Positions 26,446-37,403 are shown, counted from the stretch's first letter. The stretch: 64,000 nucleotides of DNA from Achromobacter mucicolens (GCF_902859725.1 NZ_CADIJP010000014.1:87470-151469), one strand, 5' to 3'. Notes: a model not told the origin generated them from the letters alone. Numbers and translations: made by a program.

Positions 26446-28779
26446 TTAGAATCCGGTCCCGATCTGGAACTGGAAGCTTTGCTTGTCGTCGCCCGGCTTG
26501 GAATTGAGCGGCCGCGCATACGACAACTGCAGCGGGCCCATCGGCGATTGCCAAGACAGGCCGATACCGGCCGAGAAACGCCAGCCGCAAGGATCCTCGA
26601 CCTCGGTGTTGTCGCGGCCGCGGGTGCAAGAGAGGCCGCTGCCCGCCGACACCTGACCGGCGTCGCTGAAGATGAACCAGCGCAGGGTGCGATCCTTCGA
26701 GGCGCCCGGGAACGGCAGGTACAGCTGGGCGTTGGCCACGATGCGGCGCGTGCCGCCCAGGTAATCGCCCGTCTTGACGTCGCGCGGACCCAGCGAGGAG
26801 CCTTCGTAGCCGCGGACGGTGCCGATACCGCCGGCATAGACGTTCTTGATGACCGGGTAATCCTTGCTACCGTAGCTCTGGCCCCAATCGACCATGCCGT
26901 TCAGCGCCAGAGTGTACGAGCCGCCCAGCGGCACGTAATACTGCTGTTGCGCCGTCAGCATCGTGTATTGCAGATCGATGGTCGACACGTCGGCCTTCAA
27001 GCGCGTGTACGAACCCTTGGTCGGCGCCAGCGCGCTGTCACGCGTGTCCTTGGACCAGCCGGCGCTCAGGATCACCGAGTTCGTCGCATCGCCATACTGG
27101 TCAACGAAACTTTCGTAGGCCGCCGGCGAGTTGTTGTACAGGTCGATCTGGTTACGTTCGAAGTTGCCGCCCAGGAAGATGCGGTCGTACTCCGAGATCG
27201 GGATACCGAAGTTCATGCCCAGGCCCAAGGCCTTGACGCGGTAATCACCGTCGTTGTTGTTCCAGGGCTCGGTCACGCGGTAGTACGCCGACGTGGTGCG
27301 GCTGATGCCGTCCTTGGTCCAGTACGGATCGGTATGCGACAGCACCACGGCGCGGTTCGTCTTGCTGGTGTTCAGTTGCAGCGTCAGGTTGGTGCCGCTG
27401 CCGAAGACGTTGTCTTCGCTGATACCGGCCGACAGAATGGCCTTTTCGGACGAGCCGTAGCCCACGCCCAGGTTGATCATGCCGGTGGGCTTTTCCTTCA
27501 CGTCGACGTTGACGTCGACCTGGTCAGGGGAGCCCGGGACCGGCTCGGTCTTGACGTTAACGTCGCTGAAGTAGCCCAGACGGTCCACGCGGTCGCGCGA
27601 GGTCTTGATGTCGCCGGCATCGTACCAGGCGGCTTCCTGCTGGCGCATTTCGCGGCGCACGACTTCGTCGCGGGTACGGGTGTTGCCGCCGATCTGGATG
27701 CGGCGCACGTAGACGCGGCGGCTCGGATCGACGTAGAACGTCAGGTCGGCTTCGTGCTTGGCGCGGTCCAGTTGCGGGTTCGGGTTGACGTTGGCGAACG
27801 CATACCCCAGCTCACCCAGGTAGTCGGTGATCGCCTTGGCGGAATCATTGGTCTTGGCGGCCGAGAAGGTCTCGCCTGCCTTGATCTGCACCAGGTCGTT
27901 GATTTCCTTGTCCAGGCCCAGCAGGTTGCCGGCCAGCTTGACGCTACGCACCTTGTAGGGCTCGCCTTCGTGGACGGTGATCGTGATGCGGATGTCCTGG
28001 CGATCCGGCGAAATGGTGACCTGCGGCGGCTCGACCGAGAACTCAAGGTAACCCTTGTCCAGGTAGAACGAGCGCAGGCGTTCGAGGTCGCCCTCGAGCT
28101 TTTCGCGCGAGTATTTATCGGTATCGGTGTACCAGGTCAGCCAGCCCGGGGTGGTCAGCTTGAATTCGTCCAGCAGGTCGCTTTCGGAGAAGGCCTTGTT
28201 GCCGACGAAACGGATTTCCTGGATGCGGGCAACCGAGCCTTCGAACACGTCGAAGCTCACGCCGACGCGGTTACGCGGCAGCGGCGTGACGGTGGAAGTG
28301 ACTTCGACGCCGTATTTGCCCTTGGACAGATACTGCTGCTTCAATTCGTATTCGGCGCGCTCGAGCATGGAGCGGTCGAAAATGCGGCCTTCCGCAAAAC
28401 CGACCTGCGCCAGCGAGGTGGTGATCGCCTTGGAATCGAATTCGCGCATGCCGTTGAAGTTAACGGACGCGATGGTGGGACGTTCCTGAACGACCACCAC
28501 GACGACATTATTGTCCGTCTGGATCTGAACGTCGGTGAAAAAGCCCGTGCCATACAAACGACGGATGGCTTCGGTGGCTTCTTCTTCGGTGAATTTCTCG
28601 CCGACCTTGACAGGCAGATAACCAAAGACGGTGCCGGCGTCGGTTCGTTGAATACCCTCTACGCGGATATCCCGCACGACAAAGGGTTCGAAGGCGTGGG
28701 CCAAGGCCGGCAACATCAGCGCGGCTACGAGACCCGGCAGTACACCCTTTTTGTGTTGAAACATCCGGCGAAAAGACAT
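26446..28779 (-). CDS. bamA: Outer membrane protein assembly factor BamA
   Basis: A 777-residue Omp85 protein, the core of the BAM complex that inserts beta-barrels into the outer membrane. A signal peptide (LVAALMLPALAHA) is followed by five POTRA domains (to about residue 425) and a 16-strand barrel. VRGYEGSSLGPR is the conserved VRGF/Y loop-6 motif, and the last residues FQFQIGTGF end in the aromatic required for assembly. I start at MSFRRMFQHKK; an ATG eight codons upstream is possible. It lies between rseP and skp, as usual. Confidence 0.97.
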   Translation of the reverse strand: MSFRRMFQHKKGVLPGLVAALMLPALAHAFEPFVVRDIRVEGIQRTDAGTVFGYLPVKVGEKFTEEEATEAIRRLYGTGFFTDVQIQTDNNVVVVVVQERPTIASVNFNGMREFDSKAITTSLAQVGFAEGRIFDRSMLERAEYELKQQYLSKGKYGVEVTSTVTPLPRNRVGVSFDVFEGSVARIQEIRFVGNKAFSESDLLDEFKLTTPGWLTWYTDTDKYSREKLEGDLERLRSFYLDKGYLEFSVEPPQVTISPDRQDIRITITVHEGEPYKVRSVKLAGNLLGLDKEINDLVQIKAGETFSAAKTNDSAKAITDYLGELGYAFANVNPNPQLDRAKHEADLTFYVDPSRRVYVRRIQIGGNTRTRDEVVRREMRQQEAAWYDAGDIKTSRDRVDRLGYFSDVNVKTEPVPGSPDQVDVNVDVKEKPTGMINLGVGYGSSEKAILSAGISEDNVFGSGTNLTLQLNTSKTNRAVVLSHTDPYWTKDGISRTTSAYYRVTEPWNNNDGDYRVKALGLGMNFGIPISEYDRIFLGGNFERNQIDLYNNSPAAYESFVDQYGDATNSVILSAGWSKDTRDSALAPTKGSYTRLKADVSTIDLQYTMLTAQQQYYVPLGGSYTLALNGMVDWGQSYGSKDYPVIKNVYAGGIGTVRGYEGSSLGPRDVKTGDYLGGTRRIVANAQLYLPFPGASKDRTLRWFIFSDAGQVSAGSGLSCTRGRDNTEVEDPCGWRFSAGIGLSWQSPMGPLQLSYARPLNSKPGDDKQSFQFQIGTGF

Positions 28780-28832
28780 CCTTGAGTATCCTCGGTCGTG
28801 CAAATGGCGGGGGATTTTATGCTAAATGGCGT

Positions 28833-30164
28833 TCAAGTGAACAAACGCGTGAAATCGTTGAACAGCGCAAGCCCCATCAGGCTTGCCAATATGCCTATGC
28901 CGGCGCGTTGCCCGATGTCGATCCATCTTGCGGGCGGGGGGCTACCCCGCACAATTTCGACGAGATAGTACAGCAGATGGCCACCATCCAGCATAGGAAT
29001 GGGAAGCAAATTTAAAACGCCCAGGCTGATACTGATCAATGCGATATAGGCGATATACGCAACAATACCGATCCGGGCGGTCTGGCCGGCGTAATCCGCA
29101 ATGGTGACCGGACCGCTCACATTGCGCCACGACACGTCGCCCGTCACCATGCGGCCCATCATGCGCAGCGAAAACCAGGCGGTGTCCCAGGTGCGGACGG
29201 CGCCGCGCCAGAGGCTGTCGAAGACGCCATAGCGCACAGTCACCATCGGCACGTTGCCGCCCAGTTGCACGCCCAATCGGCCGATTTCCTGGCCGTTGAC
29301 GACTTCAGGGCGGGGCGTGACGTTCAGGGTGACGTTGGCGCCATCGCGGACCACGGTCAGGGCGAGCGGCTTGCCGGCGCTTTCCTGGATCTGCTTGACG
29401 AGGGCGCCGGTGTCGGGCGCCGGCTGGCCATTGACGGCCACGACCAGGTCACCCGCGCGCAGGCCGGCGGCCTGCCCTTCGCCGCCGTCGATCACAGCGC
29501 GCACCGCGGGCTTGGGCTGGGCCAGACGCACGCCTGCCGCGGCAAGCGGGTCGCCCTCGGCCGGGTCCATCGTATTGGGGGGAAGATCGAGTTCGCGCCG
29601 CTGGACGGCGCCGGACGGCGTGCTGACCTCGATGCTGGCGCGCCCGCCGGTGGACATGACGTCCATCAGGCGCCAGCGGGCGTCGGACCACGACGCGACT
29701 TCCTGGCCATCGATGGCCAGGATGCGGTCGCCGGCCAACAGGCCAGCCCGGGCGGCGGGAGTTTCGGCCGCGGGCGGCGCGATGATCGCGACGGGCTCCT
29801 CGGTGCCTGCCATGTTCAGGCATGCATACAGGAACACCGCAAGGATCAGATTGAAGATGGGGCCGGCTGCCACGATGGCGATGCGCTGGCCCACAGGCTT
29901 GGTATTGAAGGCGGAAGCCGCCACTTCCGGCGAGGCCCCAGGCGGCGCATCGTCCAGCATCTTGACGTAGCCGCCCAGCGGCAGCGCGGATACCGCCCAT
30001 TCGGTGCCGTGCCGGTCGGTGCGGCGCAGGATGACCTTGCCAAAGCCCACCGAGAAACGCAGGACCTTCACACCGCAAAGGCGGGCAACCCAATAGTGCC
30101 CAAGCTCATGGAAAATGATCAGTGAGCCGAGCGCTACCGCAAAGGCCAGCAAGGTGAAAAGCAT
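28833..30164 (-). CDS. rseP: Site-2 protease RseP
   Basis: A 443-residue inner-membrane zinc metalloprotease that cleaves the anti-sigma factor RseA and remnant signal peptides. HELGH at residues 19-23 in the first membrane segment and LDGGH near residue 395 form the active site. Two PDZ domains lie between (about residues 130-305), and membrane segments flank them. It stands between dxr and bamA in the envelope biogenesis block. Confidence 0.97.
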   Translation of the reverse strand: MLFTLLAFAVALGSLIIFHELGHYWVARLCGVKVLRFSVGFGKVILRRTDRHGTEWAVSALPLGGYVKMLDDAPPGASPEVAASAFNTKPVGQRIAIVAAGPIFNLILAVFLYACLNMAGTEEPVAIIAPPAAETPAARAGLLAGDRILAIDGQEVASWSDARWRLMDVMSTGGRASIEVSTPSGAVQRRELDLPPNTMDPAEGDPLAAAGVRLAQPKPAVRAVIDGGEGQAAGLRAGDLVVAVNGQPAPDTGALVKQIQESAGKPLALTVVRDGANVTLNVTPRPEVVNGQEIGRLGVQLGGNVPMVTVRYGVFDSLWRGAVRTWDTAWFSLRMMGRMVTGDVSWRNVSGPVTIADYAGQTARIGIVAYIAYIALISISLGVLNLLPIPMLDGGHLLYYLVEIVRGSPPPARWIDIGQRAGIGILASLMGLALFNDFTRLFT

Positions 30165-30218
30165 GGGGTCGGAATCTAGGAAATCAGAGGCAAACGCAGA
30201 GGCAATCGCGGCCCGCCA

Positions 30219-31418
30219 TCAGGCCAGTCCGAGGTTGCCCGCAAAGGCGCGCGCCTCGGCGTCAAGCGCAAGTACGTCGTCAAGACTGCTGAGCGTAACA
30301 GATGCTTGCCGCGCCTGCCACTCGAGCGCAGCCTCGATGACCCGCGGAATCCAGGTGTAGGCCAGCCGCCCGTCCAGAAATGCGTCAACCGCCACCTCGT
30401 TGGCCGCATTGAGCACCACGCAGGCGCCCTGCCCCGCCCGCATCGCGGCGAAGGAATGCGCCAGGCACGGAAAGCGGGTCAGATCCGGCTTTTCGAAGTC
30501 CAAGCGGCCATGCCGGGTCAAGTCCAGCGGGCTTACGCCGCTCTCGATGCGGTCGGGAAAGCCAAGGCCGTACGCGATGGGCGTACGCATGTCGGGCTGG
30601 CCCAGCTGCGCAAGCACCGAGCCGTCGTCGTATTCGACCATCGAATGCACGACGCTCTGCGGGTGTACGACCACGTCGATCCGATCGGCCGGCATCGCGA
30701 ACAACCAGTGCGCTTCGATGACCTCAAGCCCCTTGTTCAGCATCGTGGCCGAATCGACGGAGATCTTGCGGCCCATGCTCCAGTTGGGATGGGCGCAGGC
30801 CTGTTCAGGGGTGATGTCGTGCAGGTCTTCCAGGTCGCGGCCGCGGAAAGGCCCGCCCGACGCAGTCAGCAGCAAACGGCGCACGCCCTTGGCCGGTTGC
30901 TGCGGCGCATCGGCACGACCTTGGTGCGGCAGGCATTGGAAGATGGCGTTATGTTCGCTGTCGATGGGCAGCAATTCGGCGCCGTTGTCGCGGATGGCCT
31001 GCATGAAAAGCGTACCGGCGGCGACCAGCGCCTCCTTGTTGGCGAGCAGCACGCGCTTGCCGGCGCGCGCGGCGGCAAGCGCCGAAGGCAGGCCTGCGGC
31101 GCCCACGATGGCGGCCATCACGGTGTGGCACTGCGAATCCGCGGCGGTGTCGGCCAGCGCCTGTGCGCCCACGCGGATTTCGGGCATGGCTTGCCCGCCC
31201 GTCCAGGCATCGATGAATTTCTGGCGGGCGGCGGTGTCGGGCACCACGACGACCGCGGCCCGGCTGGAGAGCGCCTGCTCGGCCAGCCGTTGCATCCGGC
31301 TGTGGGCCGAAAGCGCGTAAACCGCCATCCGCTGCGGGTGGCGGGCAATCACGTCCAGCGTGCTTTCACCAATCGAACCGGTCGATCCCAGCACGACGAC
31401 ACGTTGAAAAGCCGTCAA
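30219..31418 (-). CDS. dxr: 1-deoxy-D-xylulose 5-phosphate reductoisomerase
   Basis: A 399-residue enzyme of the MEP isoprenoid pathway. The NADPH motif [11 protein letters not shown] is at residues 10-20, [10 protein letters not shown] and [14 protein letters not shown] are conserved substrate/metal blocks, and [11 protein letters not shown] follows. The start codon is TTG (31416-31418) overlapping the cdsA stop as TTGA; GGAG seven bases upstream supports it, and no ATG fits. It supplies precursors for UppS in the same cluster. Confidence 0.96.
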   Translation of the reverse strand: MTAFQRVVVLGSTGSIGESTLDVIARHPQRMAVYALSAHSRMQRLAEQALSSRAAVVVVPDTAARQKFIDAWTGGQAMPEIRVGAQALADTAADSQCHTVMAAIVGAAGLPSALAAARAGKRVLLANKEALVAAGTLFMQAIRDNGAELLPIDSEHNAIFQCLPHQGRADAPQQPAKGVRRLLLTASGGPFRGRDLEDLHDITPEQACAHPNWSMGRKISVDSATMLNKGLEVIEAHWLFAMPADRIDVVVHPQSVVHSMVEYDDGSVLAQLGQPDMRTPIAYGLGFPDRIESGVSPLDLTRHGRLDFEKPDLTRFPCLAHSFAAMRAGQGACVVLNAANEVAVDAFLDGRLAYTWIPRVIEAALEWQARQASVTLSSLDDVLALDAEARAFAGNLGLA

Positions 31419-32272
31419 AACAAGACTCCAGACAAAAGTAGCGCGAACGGCGCGACGGGAAGAATCGCATCGATCCGGTCATAGACGCCGCCATGGCCAG
31501 GCAAGAGAGTGCTGGAATCCTTGCGGCCCGCGCGGCGCTTGAGCAGCGACTCGAACAGGTCTCCCACAATGGACAGCACGCCCAGCACCGCGGCGATCGG
31601 CAGGGCGATCCAGAAAGTCCAGCGTTCCACCAGGGCGTGACCGAAGGTGCCGTCCCACAGGCTGGACAGCCCGATCCACACCACCGCGCCCAGGACGCCG
31701 GCAATGGCGCCTTCGATGGTCTTGCCCGGACTCACTCGCGGAGCCAGTTTACGCTTGCCAAAGGCCCGGCCGGCAAAGTAAGCGGCAATATCGGCCACCC
31801 AGACGAGGGCCAGCAGCGACACGACGAACACGCCGCCGCGCGCCACGTACATCTGCGCCAGCACCGCCCAGGCCGCAAAGGCGGCCGGGACGGAGAAGAC
31901 CGACCACGCCAGACTGGCCGGCGGCGCGTCGGCGCGCCCGCGCACCACGGCGGCCACGCCCGCAAACAGCCAGACGGCCGACACGGCCGGCACTAGGTAG
32001 CGCAGCACCCAGCCGGGATCGCCAGCGCCCGTCCGGTCACCCGCCAGCCAGGCGGACGTCAGCACCAGCATGCCAGCGAACAGCAGGACGGCGACACCGA
32101 CGGAGATCAGGGGGGACGGCGGTTGCGGCAGCGTCAGGCGCAACCACTCCCAGTTGGCGCAAGCGGCCGCGAGGGCCAGCAGCGCGACGAACCACCAGGG
32201 ATTGGCGCTCGCCATGGCGGCGGCCAGAATGGCCAACAAAACGACGGCGGTAACGATACGCTGGCCCAGCAT
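31415..32272 (-). CDS. cdsA: Phosphatidate cytidylyltransferase
   Basis: A 285-residue membrane enzyme that makes CDP-diacylglycerol for phospholipid synthesis. About eight hydrophobic segments are visible, and the C-terminal signature appears as [20 protein letters not shown] followed by [34 protein letters not shown], which contains the catalytic Asp residues. It lies between uppS and dxr. Confidence 0.96.
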   Translation of the reverse strand: MLGQRIVTAVVLLAILAAAMASANPWWFVALLALAAACANWEWLRLTLPQPPSPLISVGVAVLLFAGMLVLTSAWLAGDRTGAGDPGWVLRYLVPAVSAVWLFAGVAAVVRGRADAPPASLAWSVFSVPAAFAAWAVLAQMYVARGGVFVVSLLALVWVADIAAYFAGRAFGKRKLAPRVSPGKTIEGAIAGVLGAVVWIGLSSLWDGTFGHALVERWTFWIALPIAAVLGVLSIVGDLFESLLKRRAGRKDSSTLLPGHGGVYDRIDAILPVAPFALLLSGVLF

Positions 32273-32323
32273 GTGACGGTCTCCTCTTGTGCAGCCTGGA
32301 AAGACGCGCGCGTCGCGTTCAGC

Positions 32324-33088
32324 TTACTTTGCAGCCGCTTCGCTGACTTGTGCGCTGGTGCGGCCGAAGCGGCGCTCGCGCGTGCGGTACCAATCAAAGG
32401 CGGCCATGAGTTCATTGGCGCCGAAATCCGGCCAGTAGCGGTCCGTGAAGTAGAACTCCGCGTACGCCATCTGCCAGATCAGGAAATTGGAAATGCGCTG
32501 CTCACCGCCGGTGCGGATGAACAGGTCGGGCTCGGGGGCCCATGCCATGGAAAGGTGCCTGGAAAGGCGCTCCTCGTCCACCCGCTCGGGGTGCGCGGCG
32601 AGGTCGGGCTCGGCCGCCAGCATGGCGCGGGTGGCTTGCAGGATGTCCCAACGGCCGCCATAGTTGGCGGCGACGGTCAGGTGCAGCCGGTCGTTGTGTG
32701 CGGTGCGCTCTTGCGCGGCGGCGATCAGCTCGCGCAGGCGCGGCTCGAAGGCGCTCAGGTCGCCGATGACGTGCAGGCGCACGCCCTGCTCTTGCAGCTT
32801 GCCGACCTCACGCTCGAGCGCCTGCACGAACAGGCGCATCAAGAGCGAGACTTCTTCGGCCGGACGGCGCCAGTTCTCGGAACTGAACGCAAACAGCGTC
32901 AGGTAGCGCACACCCGCGCGACCGCAGGCCTCGACCACGCGGCGGACGGCCTGCACGCCCTTGGCATGCCCGGCCGTGCGAGGCAGCAGACGCCGCGTCG
33001 CCCAGCGGCCGTTGCCATCCATGATGATAGCCACGTGCTCGGGGATGTCGCGGATATCGGGAACCGCCTGAGTCGAACTTGTTGCCAT
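32324..33088 (-). CDS. uppS: Isoprenyl transferase (undecaprenyl diphosphate synthase)
   Basis: A 254-residue cis-prenyltransferase that makes the C55 lipid carrier for peptidoglycan and O-antigen. [13 protein letters not shown] holds the catalytic Asp near residue 24, and [21 protein letters not shown] and [19 protein letters not shown] are conserved blocks. The start MATSSTQ is preferred to one 13 codons upstream because the extension has no family similarity. Confidence 0.96.
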   Translation of the reverse strand: MATSSTQAVPDIRDIPEHVAIIMDGNGRWATRRLLPRTAGHAKGVQAVRRVVEACGRAGVRYLTLFAFSSENWRRPAEEVSLLMRLFVQALEREVGKLQEQGVRLHVIGDLSAFEPRLRELIAAAQERTAHNDRLHLTVAANYGGRWDILQATRAMLAAEPDLAAHPERVDEERLSRHLSMAWAPEPDLFIRTGGEQRISNFLIWQMAYAEFYFTDRYWPDFGANELMAAFDWYRTRERRFGRTSAQVSEAAAK

Positions 33089-33222
33089 TAGTTTGGGGGC
33101 TGCGCGCGGCGGACCGGCGAAAGACACGAATACGGGAAAAAACCTGCGCCGTCGTTTCCATCGCTACGAGGAAGTACCGCGAGGCAATGGACAGGACGGC
33201 GCATGTGCAACGAAATCCTGAC

Positions 33223-33255
33223 GCCACGCGGGCCGACAAAGCGGCGCCGCGTGGC
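33223..33255 (-). terminator. Inverted repeat after frr
   Basis: GCCACGCGG and CCGCGTGGC form a perfect 9-bp stem around a 15-base loop, ten bases past the frr stop. There is no T-run on the minus strand, so a role in termination or mRNA processing is uncertain. Confidence 0.35.
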
Positions 33256-33264
33256 GTGTTGGGA

Positions 33265-33825
33265 TTATACGGTCATGATTTCGGCTTCTTTCTGGACGAC
33301 CATCTTGTCGATGTCGGCGACGGCACGATCCGTCAGCTTCTGGACGTCGTCCTGCGAACGGCGTTCGTCGTCCTCGGAGATTTCCTTGTCCTTGACCAGC
33401 TTCTTGAGCGCTTCGTTGGCCTCACGGCGCAGGTTGCGCACCGCGATCTTGGCGTCTTCGCCTTCGCTGCGCACGACCTTGGTCAGGTCGCGGCGGCGTT
33501 CTTCGGTCAGCGCGGGCATCGGAACGCGGATCGTGTCGCCCATCGAGATGGGGTTCAGGCCCAGGTCCGACTCACGGATGGCCTTTTCGATCGGGCCGGC
33601 CATGTGCTTTTCGTACGGCTGCAGGCTGATGGTGCGGGCATCGACCAGGTTCACGTTGGCGACCTGGCCGACCGGCACGGGCGAGCCGTAGTATTCGACC
33701 TGCACGTGGTCCAGGATGCCGGTGTGGGCGCGGCCCGTGCGGATCTTGGCCAGGTTGGTCTTGAGCGTATCAAGCGACTTGGCCATCCTGGCTTCGGCGG
33801 ATTTGCGGATTTCTGCTGCGCTCAT
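33265..33825 (-). CDS. frr: Ribosome recycling factor
   Basis: A 186-residue factor that, with EF-G, splits the post-termination ribosome. The three-helix-bundle domain includes [28 protein letters not shown], and [33 protein letters not shown] is the conserved C-terminal helix block. It follows pyrH by 15 bases. Length and ends match the family. Confidence 0.98.
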   Translation of the reverse strand: MSAAEIRKSAEARMAKSLDTLKTNLAKIRTGRAHTGILDHVQVEYYGSPVPVGQVANVNLVDARTISLQPYEKHMAGPIEKAIRESDLGLNPISMGDTIRVPMPALTEERRRDLTKVVRSEGEDAKIAVRNLRREANEALKKLVKDKEISEDDERRSQDDVQKLTDRAVADIDKMVVQKEAEIMTV

Positions 33826-33840
33826 GGAATTTCCTTTTCT

Positions 33841-34557
33841 TTAAACGTGTACCAACGTGCCTTCGTCCTCGCCGCTCACGACTCGCTTGAGCGCGCCGGA
33901 CTTATTGATCGAAAACACCTTGATCGGCAATTTCTGGTCGCGGCACAACGCGAAGGCGGTGGCGTCCATGACTTCAAGGCGGCGAACGATCGCCTCGTCG
34001 AAGCTGATGCGCGCGTAACGCGTCGCAGTGGGATCCTTGTTGGGATCCGCACTGTAGATGCCGTCCACCTTGGTGGCCTTCAGCACGATCTCCGCGCCGA
34101 TCTCGGCGCCGCGCAGAGCCGCAGCCGTGTCGGTGGTGAAGAAGGGATTGCCGGTACCCGCGGCGAAGATCACGACCTTGCCCTCTTCGAGGTAACGCAA
34201 GGCCTTCGGCCGGATGTAGGGCTCGACGACCTGATCGATATTCAGCGCGGATTGTACCCGGGTGTCGATACCCTTGTGCTTGAGCGCGTCTTGCAGCGCA
34301 AGCGCGTTCATGATGGTGGCCATCATTCCCATGTAGTCGGCGGTGGCGCGGTCCATGCCCTGCGCACCCGGGGCGACGCCACGGAAGATGTTGCCTCCGC
34401 CGATGACGATGGCCAATTCGACGCCTGCGGCGGCGACTTCAGCGATCTCATCGGTCATACGGACGATGGTGGAGCGATTGATGCCAAATGCATCGTCGCC
34501 CATCAGCGCCTCGCCGGAAAGTTTGAGAAGAACCCGTTTGTATGCCCTGCTGCTCAT
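33841..34557 (-). CDS. pyrH: UMP kinase
   Basis: A 238-residue hexameric UMP kinase of the amino acid kinase family. [14 protein letters not shown] is the N-terminal phosphate-binding block, [10 protein letters not shown] and [19 protein letters not shown] are conserved, and [18 protein letters not shown] is typical. I start at MSSRAYKR; upstream sequence in frame has no family similarity. It lies between tsf and frr, separated from tsf by a terminator. Confidence 0.97.
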   Translation of the reverse strand: MSSRAYKRVLLKLSGEALMGDDAFGINRSTIVRMTDEIAEVAAAGVELAIVIGGGNIFRGVAPGAQGMDRATADYMGMMATIMNALALQDALKHKGIDTRVQSALNIDQVVEPYIRPKALRYLEEGKVVIFAAGTGNPFFTTDTAAALRGAEIGAEIVLKATKVDGIYSADPNKDPTATRYARISFDEAIVRRLEVMDATAFALCRDQKLPIKVFSINKSGALKRVVSGEDEGTLVHV

Positions 34558-34681
34558 AGGTGATATCCCGAAGAACAATCCGACGAAAGTGTAAGACAAG
34601 AATGGGGTTGACCCCCAGCACCGCGCCCGCCTGGCGGGTTGGCTGCCCCATCGGCGTCAGCCTTTGGGGACCCATGCGGCG

Positions 34682-34720
34682 AAAAAGGCCGGACTAGAAT
34701 TTAATCTAGCGCCGGCCTTT
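34682..34720 (-). terminator. Rho-independent terminator of rpsB-tsf
   Basis: AAAGGCCGG..CTAGA and TCTAG..CCGGCCTTT form a long interrupted stem; on the minus strand it ends in TTTTT. It lies 17 bases after the tsf stop and would separate rpsB-tsf from the pyrH genes. Confidence 0.85.
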
Positions 34721-34736
34721 AAGCACTACCTAGAGG

Positions 34737-35615
34737 TCAGGCGGCGCCAGCGGCGGCGGCGGCAACCTCAGCGGCAAAGTCGCTGGTCTTCTTCTCGATA
34801 CCTTCGCCGACGACGAACAGCACGAACTTGCTGATCGACGCACCCTTTTCCTTCAGGTGCTGTTCGACCGTGTGCTTGTCGCTCTTGACGAACGGCTGCG
34901 ACAGCAGCGTCACTTCCTTCAGGAACTTCACGACCGAGCCTTCGACCATCTTGGCGACGATGTCGGCCGGCTTGCCGGATTCGGCGGCCTTCTGCTCGGC
35001 AACCGAGCGCTCGGCGGCGATGTCGGCGGGGTTCACGCCGTCGGCATTCAGGGCCTTGGGCTTGGTGGCGGCGATGTGCATCGCCAGGTCCTTGCCCACT
35101 TCCTCGGCGCCGGTGTATTCCACCAGCACGCCGATCTTGCCGCCGTGCACGTAGCTGGCCAGCGAGTTGGCGGTCTCGATGCGCTCGAAGCGGCGGATCG
35201 AGATGTTTTCGCCGATCTTGCCGATCAGGGCGGTACGGGTGGTTTCGACGGTGCCTTCACCGAAGGGCAGCGCCGACAGCGCGGCGACGTCGGCCGGGTT
35301 CTGCGTGGCGACCAGCTCGGCCAGCTTGTTCACGAAGCCGACGAAGTCGTCGTTCTTGGCGACGAAGTCGGTTTCGCAGTTGATTTCGATGACGGCGCCC
35401 TTCTTGGCGTCGGCGGAGATGAACAGACCGATCAGGCCTTCGGCGGTGACGCGGGCGGCGGCCTTGCTGGCCTTGTTGCCCAGCTTGACGCGCAGGATTT
35501 CCTCGGCGCGGGCCAGGTCGCCTTCGGCTTCCGTCAGGGCCTTCTTGCATTCCATCATGGGCGCGTCAGTCTTTTCGCGCAGTTCCTTGACCAGGGCAGC
35601 GGTAATTTCAGCCAT
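34737..35615 (-). CDS. tsf: Translation elongation factor Ts
   Basis: A 292-residue nucleotide exchange factor for EF-Tu. An N-terminal UBA-like module ([27 protein letters not shown]) leads into the core with the essential TDFVAKN motif (residues about 81-87). A helical C-terminal part ends in an Ala-rich tail. It is downstream of rpsB with a 180-base spacer that holds two hairpins. Confidence 0.98.
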   Translation of the reverse strand: MAEITAALVKELREKTDAPMMECKKALTEAEGDLARAEEILRVKLGNKASKAAARVTAEGLIGLFISADAKKGAVIEINCETDFVAKNDDFVGFVNKLAELVATQNPADVAALSALPFGEGTVETTRTALIGKIGENISIRRFERIETANSLASYVHGGKIGVLVEYTGAEEVGKDLAMHIAATKPKALNADGVNPADIAAERSVAEQKAAESGKPADIVAKMVEGSVVKFLKEVTLLSQPFVKSDKHTVEQHLKEKGASISKFVLFVVGEGIEKKTSDFAAEVAAAAAGAA

Positions 35616-35641
35616 GTTTGCTCCAAATTTTGCTAAGACAC

Positions 35642-35697
35642 GCCCCGGCGGGCCGGGGCTGTGATTTGATTCGATGAGACGCCCGCACGTGGCGGGC
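35642..35697 (-). promoter_or_regulatory. Two hairpins in the rpsB-tsf spacer
   Basis: GCCCCGG/CCGGGGC (35642-35648, 35653-35659) and GCCCGC/GCGGGC (35681-35686, 35692-35697) would form two GC-rich hairpins ahead of the tsf ribosome binding site. Neither has a T-run. They may tune the ratio of S2 to EF-Ts or mark an attenuator; this is inferred. Confidence 0.45.
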
Positions 35698-35795
35698 CTG
35701 GAAGATGGGAGCCCAGCTTCGCAGCGCCGGCGGGGCGAAAGCGGACCAGATTCGGCGCCGCTTCCAGACCTTACCCGCCGGACATGACAACAGGC

Positions 35796-36545
35796 TTAGG
35801 CCTGGTTGTCTTGCACTTCGACGAACTCTTCCTGACCTTCGCCCAGCTCTTCGACCAGACCGTTCAGATTTTGCTCGCGGCCTTCCAGGACGGCGTCGGC
35901 GATGCCCTTGGCGTACAGCGCGATGGCCTTGGCCGAGTCGTCGTTGCCGGGGATCACGTAGTCGATGCCTTCGGGCGAGTGGTTGGTGTCAACCACGGCG
36001 ACCACGGGGATGCCCAGGGTCTTGGCTTCGGCGATGGCGATCTTGTGGTAGCCGACGTCGATCACGAACATGGCATCGGGCAGGCCGTTCATGTCCTTGA
36101 TGCCGCCGATCGACTTGTTCAGCTTGTCCAGTTCGCGTTGGAACAGCAGGCCTTCCTTCTTGATCATGCGCTCGGCGCCGCCTTCGGCGACCACGGCTTC
36201 CATGTCCTTCAGGCGCTTGACCGAGGTCTTGACCGTCTTGAAGTTGGTCAGCATGCCGCCGAGCCAGCGGGCGTCGACGTAGGGCATGCCGCAACGGGCG
36301 GCTTCAGCGGCGACCAGCTCGCGAGCGGCGCGTTTCGTGCCGACGAACAGGATGTTGCCGCCGCGAGCAGCCAGCTGCTTCACGAACTTGGTGGCTTCCT
36401 GGTACTTATCAACCGTCTTTTCGAGGTTGATGATGTGAATCTTGTTGCGGTGACCGAAGATGTACTGAGCCATCTTGGGGTTCCAGTAACGGGTCTGGTG
36501 ACCAAAGTGGACACCCGCTTCCAGCATTTCGCGCATCAAAGACAT
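35796..36545 (-). CDS. rpsB: 30S ribosomal protein S2
   Basis: A 249-residue ribosomal protein. [41 protein letters not shown] and [50 protein letters not shown] are the two S2 signatures. TTGGAG lies just before the ATG. First gene of rpsB-tsf; S2 represses this operon through its leader in E. coli, and the long upstream region here leaves room for that. Confidence 0.98.
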   Translation of the reverse strand: MSLMREMLEAGVHFGHQTRYWNPKMAQYIFGHRNKIHIINLEKTVDKYQEATKFVKQLAARGGNILFVGTKRAARELVAAEAARCGMPYVDARWLGGMLTNFKTVKTSVKRLKDMEAVVAEGGAERMIKKEGLLFQRELDKLNKSIGGIKDMNGLPDAMFVIDVGYHKIAIAEAKTLGIPVVAVVDTNHSPEGIDYVIPGNDDSAKAIALYAKGIADAVLEGREQNLNGLVEELGEGQEEFVEVQDNQA

Positions 36546-36803
36546 TTAATTCTCCAAGGGTTGGTTTCTTGCGCCGCACCTGCATCAGCATCTTGCTGAC
36601 ACCCTGGGTGGTGTTGCGCGCGATTTCCCGCAAAACGCGGGATGACAAAGATTTTAACCGGGCCGGCCGATCACTGCCGCAATAACTACGACGCTCCAGG
36701 CGCGTTGCCTGTAGCGGCTCGCCTTTAACGACTTCTACTACGCTGCCGCGATAAACCCAGACGGCCGCCACCACAAGATTCTTGCATTGCGTCTTTCCGA
36801 CAC

Positions 36804-36820
36804 TCCAGGAGATTCCTGGA
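36804..36820. promoter_or_regulatory. Perfect dyad in the rpsB/map spacer
   Basis: TCCAGGA-GAT-TCCTGGA is a perfect 7-3-7 inverted repeat, about 260 bases upstream of rpsB and 640 upstream of map. It could be a protein-binding site; nothing links it to a known regulator. Confidence 0.35.
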
Positions 36821-36933
36821 AGTTTCTTCGAGACGCACCCGGAATTGTTTTGTTGGCGGCGAAATCCAGTTCTTCGCAAACCTGGCCGCTAGGCCAGCCC
36901 GCGCATCAGGCCGCTGTGGCAGTTCTTAAGGTC

Positions 36934-36970
36934 CTTTTCAGGAATGCCCTTTTCAGGGTGCGCTTTTCAG
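36934..36970. repeat. Three spaced CTTTTCAG copies
   Basis: CTTTTCAG starts at 36934, 36949 and 36963, spaced 15 and 14 bases, flanked by GTTCTT and AAGAAC as an outer inverted repeat. No gene uses this stretch. Confidence 0.4.
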
Positions 36971-37403
36971 CACATTTCCAAGAACTTAATCCAGCGCCCA
37001 TACCGAACCTGCATCGCCGCTCGAAAACACTTCCGGGCTTGCAAGCACGCCGCGCCCAGCTGGCGGCAGCATTCATGTCCCGAACGCATCCGGCCGGATC
37101 CCGATTGACGCCCGACTGCTTCCCAACACCCTGCGGCTTGCCCGAATTCGCTCCACAACCTTCGCTTGCGGTGAAACTTCAGGGCCTGCCGCGTGATCTC
37201 AAGGAAGAACCGCGCGTGACCGAAAAAATCCTGCCGGGTGTGCCCTGGACCCAAAGGCCAGCACCCGCCGGGTTTGGCTGGGGGTCAGACTGCCCTAGCG
37301 GTGGCTTTTGCCGAAGCGCTTTCGCCCCAGCTCTTGCCACGCATGGATAGTGCAGACCCTTCTTGCCGGTAACCCGATTGCTCCCCAAATTTTTAGGGAA
37401 GCC

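Noticed and set aside
26422-28785. A 787-codon open frame opposite bamA
   Set aside because: Antisense artefact of GC-rich codon use; no motifs and no ribosome binding site.
36787-37350. A 187-codon plus-strand frame in the rpsB/map spacer
   Set aside because: No family resemblance, no ribosome binding site, and amino acid composition (many Pro, Ser, Arg, scattered Cys) looks like translated non-coding DNA. Kept only as a note in the spacer description.
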